Below are positions 59,281-64,000 of a stretch of DNA of 64,000 nt, one piece after another. The DNA is from Saturnia japonica. Taxonomy: Eukaryota > Arthropoda > Insecta > Lepidoptera > Saturniidae. A model generated the notes under the pieces. That model searched no databases and was not told where the DNA came from. It saw nothing but the letters and a program-made list of their open reading frames with translations. Both the position numbers and the translations under genes were made by a program. The stretch lies in assembly GCA_033032175.1 (NCBI GenBank), contig CM065316.1, positions 5,240,115 through 5,304,114 on the forward strand. The letters run 5' to 3'. Position 1 is the first letter of the stretch; every line of letters starts with the position of its first letter.

Positions 59281-60825
59281 ATATTTTAAAATGGGCTTTT
59301 TGTTATTGGTATCGTATATACTTTCATATGCATTTAGTAAAAAAAACTATTATTTTGACATTACAAAGAGACACTTCAATTTTATTAATTTTATAGATTC
59401 CTTATGTAATTAATAAACAAGAAATTTTTAAATCATAAATCAGCTCCACCTGTCGAGTGAAAATGATATCATTATTAGTATTATCGATCGATAAAGTGTA
59501 TGCCTGCTCTTTTCGTTTGTACCTACCTCGGGTAAGACACAAACTATCCGCGTCTAAATCTTTATAATTATGTGTGCTCTCGTGATTAGACGGATTTAAT
59601 GGGTTTGCGTCCCTATAAATACGTGGCAGACTATGTCACAAATAACGCACCCAACCACACGCAGTAGACGGTGTCTTTGTTACAACACTAATTACCGAAG
59701 TTTACTGAAGCGAAATTGTCTATGTGTATTTTACAACGTAGGCTCGTTTCATTTAATTAGGGCTCGCTACTTTTTTTCCCTATAATTTTTATACTGAATC
59801 GTTGTTTGTTTCAATATTTCTGGTTAAAAGCTATGATAGCAGGTATTTAAGATTTTAACTTTGATAATAGTATGAAAAATGGATAACACTGACTTTGAAA
59901 GTTGTTCGTCCGTAAATTGATATGTCTTTGAAATCCGTCAGAAATGGCCTATGAATATTTGAGGTTGCAATACGATAATTACCTACATCATTATATAGTC
60001 GAAATACGCTGTAGGTATTTTTGGTTGGTTAGTAGCTTTTAAAATTTTCTGGCTACCCTGCCTCAAACTCTGTGCACGCCGCTGCTCAGGAGCGTTTTAA
60101 CTGGTTTTAACTTACGACTTTATGGTTCAAAAAATTTTATACATTATCATAACACATTTAATAGGTTCTCCTCTTGCTATATACTCATAAAATTTAGAAA
60201 TATCCCTTAAATAAATAAAAGAGAGAAAACATTTTTAATTTCGTCTTGAGGTCGAAACATCGCTTGCGTTACATTATACGCAAAATCTTACATAGTTATT
60301 AAAGTTAAAAATTTACCTTGCCAATAGGTGTCGCTCATAAGAAAATTAACGACATTTTACCCAATAATTCGAGTACACATGCCAATAAATACTCGCTTTT
60401 ATAGTTTACAATTTTCATAGACGTTAAATGTATTTTTTAATCACATGACACAATCAAGAATCTCATCCATCTGGCCTTTCTATTCAATATTAGCTATTAC
60501 ACCATTTGCAATAACTAGTCCTGGTTCATTAGATTTGTTTCTAAACCATTTCATAAATTGCTCTTTACATATAAGATTAAGTTACAATCATTTAAATACA
60601 TTATTCTAATACAACCTTACACTAGTATAAGCAGACCAGTTAATTAGCTAATTTGGTATTATTTGTTTATTTTTAACAATTTAGTAATTGAGGGCAGTGC
60701 AATTTTAAAGACCTAAGAAGCCAAATTGTATTTTAATCAACTATAAGATTTTTAATGATATAAAAAATAAGCGATAAGCATATTTCCCGTCACCAGTCGT
60801 AATCACTAAATAATAACACCATACG

Positions 60826-60960
60826 TACTACGCATGCGCCTGAGCAACAAATGAATGATTTCACAGCTGACATGGACCAATCATCAATTAATGACGTCAC
60901 AAATGATATGGACCAACCATAACTATTGATCGACTACTGCGCAGCTCATAGGTTTGTGTT
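60826..60960. promoter_or_regulatory. Clustered NRF1-like, CCAAT and CRE motifs
   Basis: Within ~70 bp: 'acgcatgcgcc' (60830-60840, NRF1-like), CCAAT (60877-60881) and a perfect palindromic CRE, TGACGTCA (60892-60899). A second 'atggaccaa' follows. Such a cluster is typical of core promoters of widely expressed genes. The visible gene ends run away from it, so its target is unknown and it may be chance or repeat-derived. Confidence 0.35.
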
Positions 60961-61894
60961 CACAACCCGTGACGGGGTTTCAACCTATTTACAGATTCTA
61001 TTTTATAATCATCCTCAAAACTACATATCACAGACCGACGGGCAATTTACAAATCGTTTGGCTTAACCTAGTTGTATTGAACGCTATTGGCTTCCACAGA
61101 TAGACTTATAGTTAAATGGATAGATCTTTTTTTGTGATTATTTTCAACATGTAGTCGTAAATTTTCATACGCACTTCAATTCAACACAAAATCAAACTTT
61201 TATAAATATTGAACTATCTATTAATGACGATTTTTTAGATATAAGTATTAGGCGCGTAATGAAAAAATGCAGACGATTTAAATTGTTGATGCGCGCGCAC
61301 ACATTGGAACAAAGTAATTATTTGTAATAATATGACGTTGCTTGCTATACCTTTCGATGTAATGTCTCATATAAAATCAAGTGTGACTATTCAAAGAATT
61401 ATAGCTTGTAATACGTGTACACAAGTACAAGCATCCACTTTTTTTTAAAGTGACAAAGCCAGTAGCGTTAATTCAGTTTTGTTTGTAAATTTCTCACTAA
61501 CAATTTGGCTCATTAGGAATGGTTAAATATTTTCCTACATTTGTTACAATTTGACTATACAATACTTCGCATCCCTGTAGACAGACAGTAACTTGTGTTT
61601 AAAACTGTAATATATATAACAACTGTAATATGCACACATTAATTTTGTCTTTTTTCTATCCTTTTCACACCAATAGAACGGAACGTCAGAGAGTGCAATG
61701 GAATGCTCGGATCCACAATTTCACGAAAAACATACGCCAATCATTCGGTACCTTTGAATAGCTTTCTGTCAATCGATTATCTATAAATTCTGACTATATT
61801 TTACTATACGTATGTTCATTAACAGATCAAAATTTAGAAAACACAACTAAAGAAATAAAAAATAATCATCAATTTATTTATGAAAGTTGACTGT

Positions 61895-62010
61895 GGCAAC
61901 ACTAACCTTGATCCTAGTTTTTGGCGAGATTTTAGCTTATCATGCAGTGGAATATTGGTGACATTTTTCATAAAATAATAGGTTGGTTATTTGGCACAAA
62001 TGAAATGGAT
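61895..62010 (-). repeat. Fragment of the ~335-bp dispersed unit
   Basis: Its reverse complement carries 'catttgtgccaaataacc', 'gtcaccaatattccactgc' and 'atctcgccaaaaact', matching the order in the array at 34737-35970. Confidence 0.5.
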
Positions 62011-62581
62011 AAGAAATAATAACATGTAACATGAATCCTAAGATAAGCCACAATAACTCCCTGAAAAGTAGATAATACTACTCGGTTAGGCCTAAAGAAC
62101 TTGTATCCCGAGACCTTAATAATAATACAAAAAAAAAACTTCTACAGATTCCAGTAATACACCTATATCGGAACTCTGCTTCTATAATGTTATACTACAA
62201 GGAGGTATGTTGTATACTTTGTATATTTATTTGTACTTTGTAGGAGGTAACCTCCGAAACAACTGATCCGATTCTAAGAATTACTACGCTAATAGGAAGC
62301 CACATTATTCCTAAGTGATATATCACTTTTTTTAATTTACACGTAGTCGCTGGTCATAATTTTTTTTTTTTTTTTTTTTTAATGGCGATATAGTTGATTT
62401 CACACGTTATTTCGCATTTTACCTACTACAGAGAAGTATAAATCAACCTTGCTTGTTACAAAATGTTTTTAACTGCCTACCTCAATTTCGCCGCAAAAAT
62501 ACAAACAACACAGACGATAATTTGACAGAAAACTATCAGGTTAAACACATAAAAAAACTCAAATTTTTAGTACAAAACGGT

Positions 62582-62796
62582 TCATTTCTTCGCCAGTTTT
62601 AAGTACCTCGAGACGATCGTTTGCAATTCCTGTAGCAGTTTCGTTCTGTCGTACCTCGCAGAGTACGCGTGTACCGCTTTACTCATCTGAGAGTGGAGAT
62701 CGATCAACGCCGTCAGCCCTATACATCGCAGTGCCTGGGCGTTCTTATATACAATGTTATCTAACTCAGTCTTATTTATCAGTACTTTCTCTAAGT
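62582..62796 (-). CDS. Last coding exon of an unrecognised gene
   Basis: On the - strand an acceptor ('ttttttttccttgcag') is followed by a frame of 70 residues and a TGA stop at 62582-62584. The segment starts 'LEKVLINKTELDNIVYKNAQ', continues 'ALRCIGLTALIDLHSQMSKA' and ends 'TKLLQELQTIVSRYLKLAKK'. It is helical in character, with heptad-like leucines, and has a basic C-terminus. The two bases before the first full codon complete an Asp codon with the G left over from exon 63433-63506, so the two exons join in frame. I do not recognise the family. The gene points toward bab, so their 3' ends are convergent. Confidence 0.75.
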
Positions 62797-63432
62797 CTGC
62801 AAGGAAAAAAAAACAATTTATGCATAAAAATCTAGATATGCAATTCACCATTTCCATTTCTTTATTTTCTCGGTGACAGTTCCTGTGAAAACTTGAACGA
62901 GCGTCTCTTTTTCACAGCTCCTCTTCAGTGGACAGGCAGCCTAACAGTGACACTATATTGGTTTGTGGCGTTTCAGGATCACCCAATGCCGGCATGACAA
63001 CTAGGATCGATGATGGATTGCCGATCTTCGAGTGGTCCCCGTTGTATTCAGATTGTACTGTGCTTATTACCATTAGACACAGTGACGTCACTTTACCGTG
63101 CTATTATTTTAAAAAATATACACAACATTTTGAGATTTTTCCACTTAAAAATCGCGTAAGTAAATTGTTTAAAAAAATTAAGGTATTGATCGCTGGATTA
63201 ATATCTGAATAATTGTAAATGCAACAACGAAAACATTTAACTATTCCTAATATCAGAACATCGAGTTTGATTTAAAAATTTAAAAAACACATTTTTGTTC
63301 ATCTCACAATCACTTGTTATGAAAAATAGTGTTTTTCGTGCCTTTTTCATATATTTTTTTTTAACATAACTAGTCACTTTTAATAAATAAAAAACCATCG
63401 ATTTCAAATATTGATTTAAATAGAATACATAC

Positions 63433-63506
63433 CTCCACTGTCATGCCTCGAATTCCGTTTCTTTGGTGTGGTCCTAGGCGGCGATCTATCCGTCGACTTT
63501 GTCGGA
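63433..63506 (-). CDS. Penultimate coding exon of the same unrecognised gene
   Basis: A 74-bp exon on the - strand between an acceptor ('atgttgcag') and the donor 'gtatgt'. The only frame that continues into 62582-62796 reads 'PTKSTDRSPPRTTPKKRNSR' then 'HDSG'. It is a Ser/Thr/Pro/Arg/Lys-rich linker with TP and SP sites that proline-directed kinases could phosphorylate, and 'PKKR' is nuclear-signal-like. The intron to the last exon is 636 bp. Upstream exons lie beyond the right edge. The exon call rests on good splice sites and phase agreement, not on homology. Confidence 0.65.
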
Positions 63507-63589
63507 CTGCAACATACAAACAAACATACCTTTGGTATAATTTTAAGAGGGGTAGAACGCTCCCTAGGACCAGATGCCAGATATTATAG

Positions 63590-63715
63590 CCTGAAGGTAT
63601 ATATCCTATAAAATTCCTCAATAAATAAGCTATAAAATGCAAATAGAATTATTCAAATGTAACTGCCAGTTCCAGAGATTAACATATTCAAACATACAAA
63701 CAATCCAACCAAACC
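63590..63715 (-). mobile_element. Helitron-like family B 5' fragment
   Basis: Holds 'aataaataagctataaaatg', 'ctgccagttccagagattaa' and 'acatacaaacaat', as in 18700-18800 and 31430-31520. Confidence 0.55.
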
Positions 63716-63784
63716 AATTGCCGACCCTGAATCCCTTGTCCTCATTGGAGCTCTGGAAACCGTAGTCGCTGCGAGAACGCAATA

Positions 63785-64000
63785 TTAGGTTATTTAAATA
63801 TTAGGATGAAATTAGGGTTTTATAAGGAAAAATATAAACGAAAAAGATATTATGAAATTATAAATTTAATTAATCGAAGCATGCACCATTATTATCCATG
63901 CACTTTCGCCATTACATAGGTACTTAATTGATTCCATTGCAAAAAAAAAATTGTGAGAGTGAGAATCAATAAAATCTTTGAAGGCGGCTTGGACAGCCTC
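63785..64000 (-). mobile_element. 3' end of a second cecropia-like mariner, running off the window
   Basis: On the - strand it reads 'EAVQAAFKDFIDS' and, after a frameshift, 'WRKCMDNNGACFD' with a stop, the C-terminus found in the mariner at 8448-9426. The terminus 'ttaggttatttaaatattag' corresponds to that element's right end. The two copies differ at many positions, so neither is recent. The rest of the element lies beyond 64000. Confidence 0.82.

Larger units (their letters stand above)
59281..62581. other. Intergenic stretch downstream of the minus-strand gene
   Basis: Mostly AT-rich. Holds a promoter-like motif cluster (60826-60960), a fragment of the ~335-bp unit (61895-62010) and a long T run (62360-62380). 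The 3' UTR of the minus-strand gene lies just below 62582. An AATAAA on the - strand near 62225-62230 is one possible cleavage signal. Confidence 0.45.

Overview
The window reads as AT-rich insect nuclear DNA, most likely from a moth or butterfly. The evidence is the repeat content: Helitron-like elements ending in CTAG followed by T, tRNA-derived SINEs, mariner and pogo transposons, Jockey-type LINE fragments, and many small inverted-repeat elements. There is no prokaryotic gene organisation, and almost all of the 64 kb is intronic or intergenic.

Genes. Two coding exons on the + strand (46828-46956 and 48678-49333) join in frame. They encode the C-terminal part of a pipsqueak-domain (psq) transcription factor that I read as bric-a-brac (bab). 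The BTB half is not in the window, so 1-46827 is best explained as the 3' part of a very long bab intron. A second gene lies on the - strand at the right edge, convergent with bab. Only its last two exons are present (63433-63506 and 62582-62796). They also join in frame, but I do not recognise the protein. The 3' ends of the two genes are separated by about 12-13 kb.

Layout. 0-8 kb: diverged dispersed repeats, a tRNA-SINE, two MITEs, and a SINE with perfect 13-bp target duplications. 8.3-9.5 kb: a full-length dead mariner. 10-12.6 kb: Helitron-like copies, a second SINE, a pogo-like element with a transposase C-terminal remnant, and a small MITE. 14-24 kb: Helitron-like copies, one interrupted by a 524-bp inverted-repeat element, plus a 5'-truncated mariner of another lineage. 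24.4-24.9 kb: a four-unit tandem array built from a LINE 3' end. 26.6-27.5 kb: a LINE reverse-transcriptase remnant. 28-31.5 kb: a Helitron-like element, a TTAA-flanked MITE, two SINEs and a Helitron-like copy. 31.8-33.3 kb: a nine-unit 171-bp satellite with trimeric higher-order structure. 34.7-36.0 kb: a tandem array of a ~335-bp unit that also occurs dispersed. 38.9-39.5 kb: an internally deleted mariner. 41.7-43.4 kb: a MITE and a Jockey-type LINE tail. 46.8-50.5 kb: the bab exons and 3' UTR. 50.5-62.5 kb: intergenic DNA with a foldback MITE, an inverted copy of a Helitron-like element and a promoter-like motif cluster. 62.6-64 kb: the second gene and a mariner remnant that runs off the window.

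Function. Only the psq exon has a clear molecular role, sequence-specific DNA binding. The long upstream intron is where cis-regulatory DNA of such a developmental gene would be expected. Several GC-richer, apparently repeat-free islands are flagged as candidates, but nothing here proves function. I found no CRISPR array, no credible tRNA or rRNA gene, no intact transposase and no convincing new biological system. The most structured unexplained object is the higher-order satellite at 31.8-33.3 kb.
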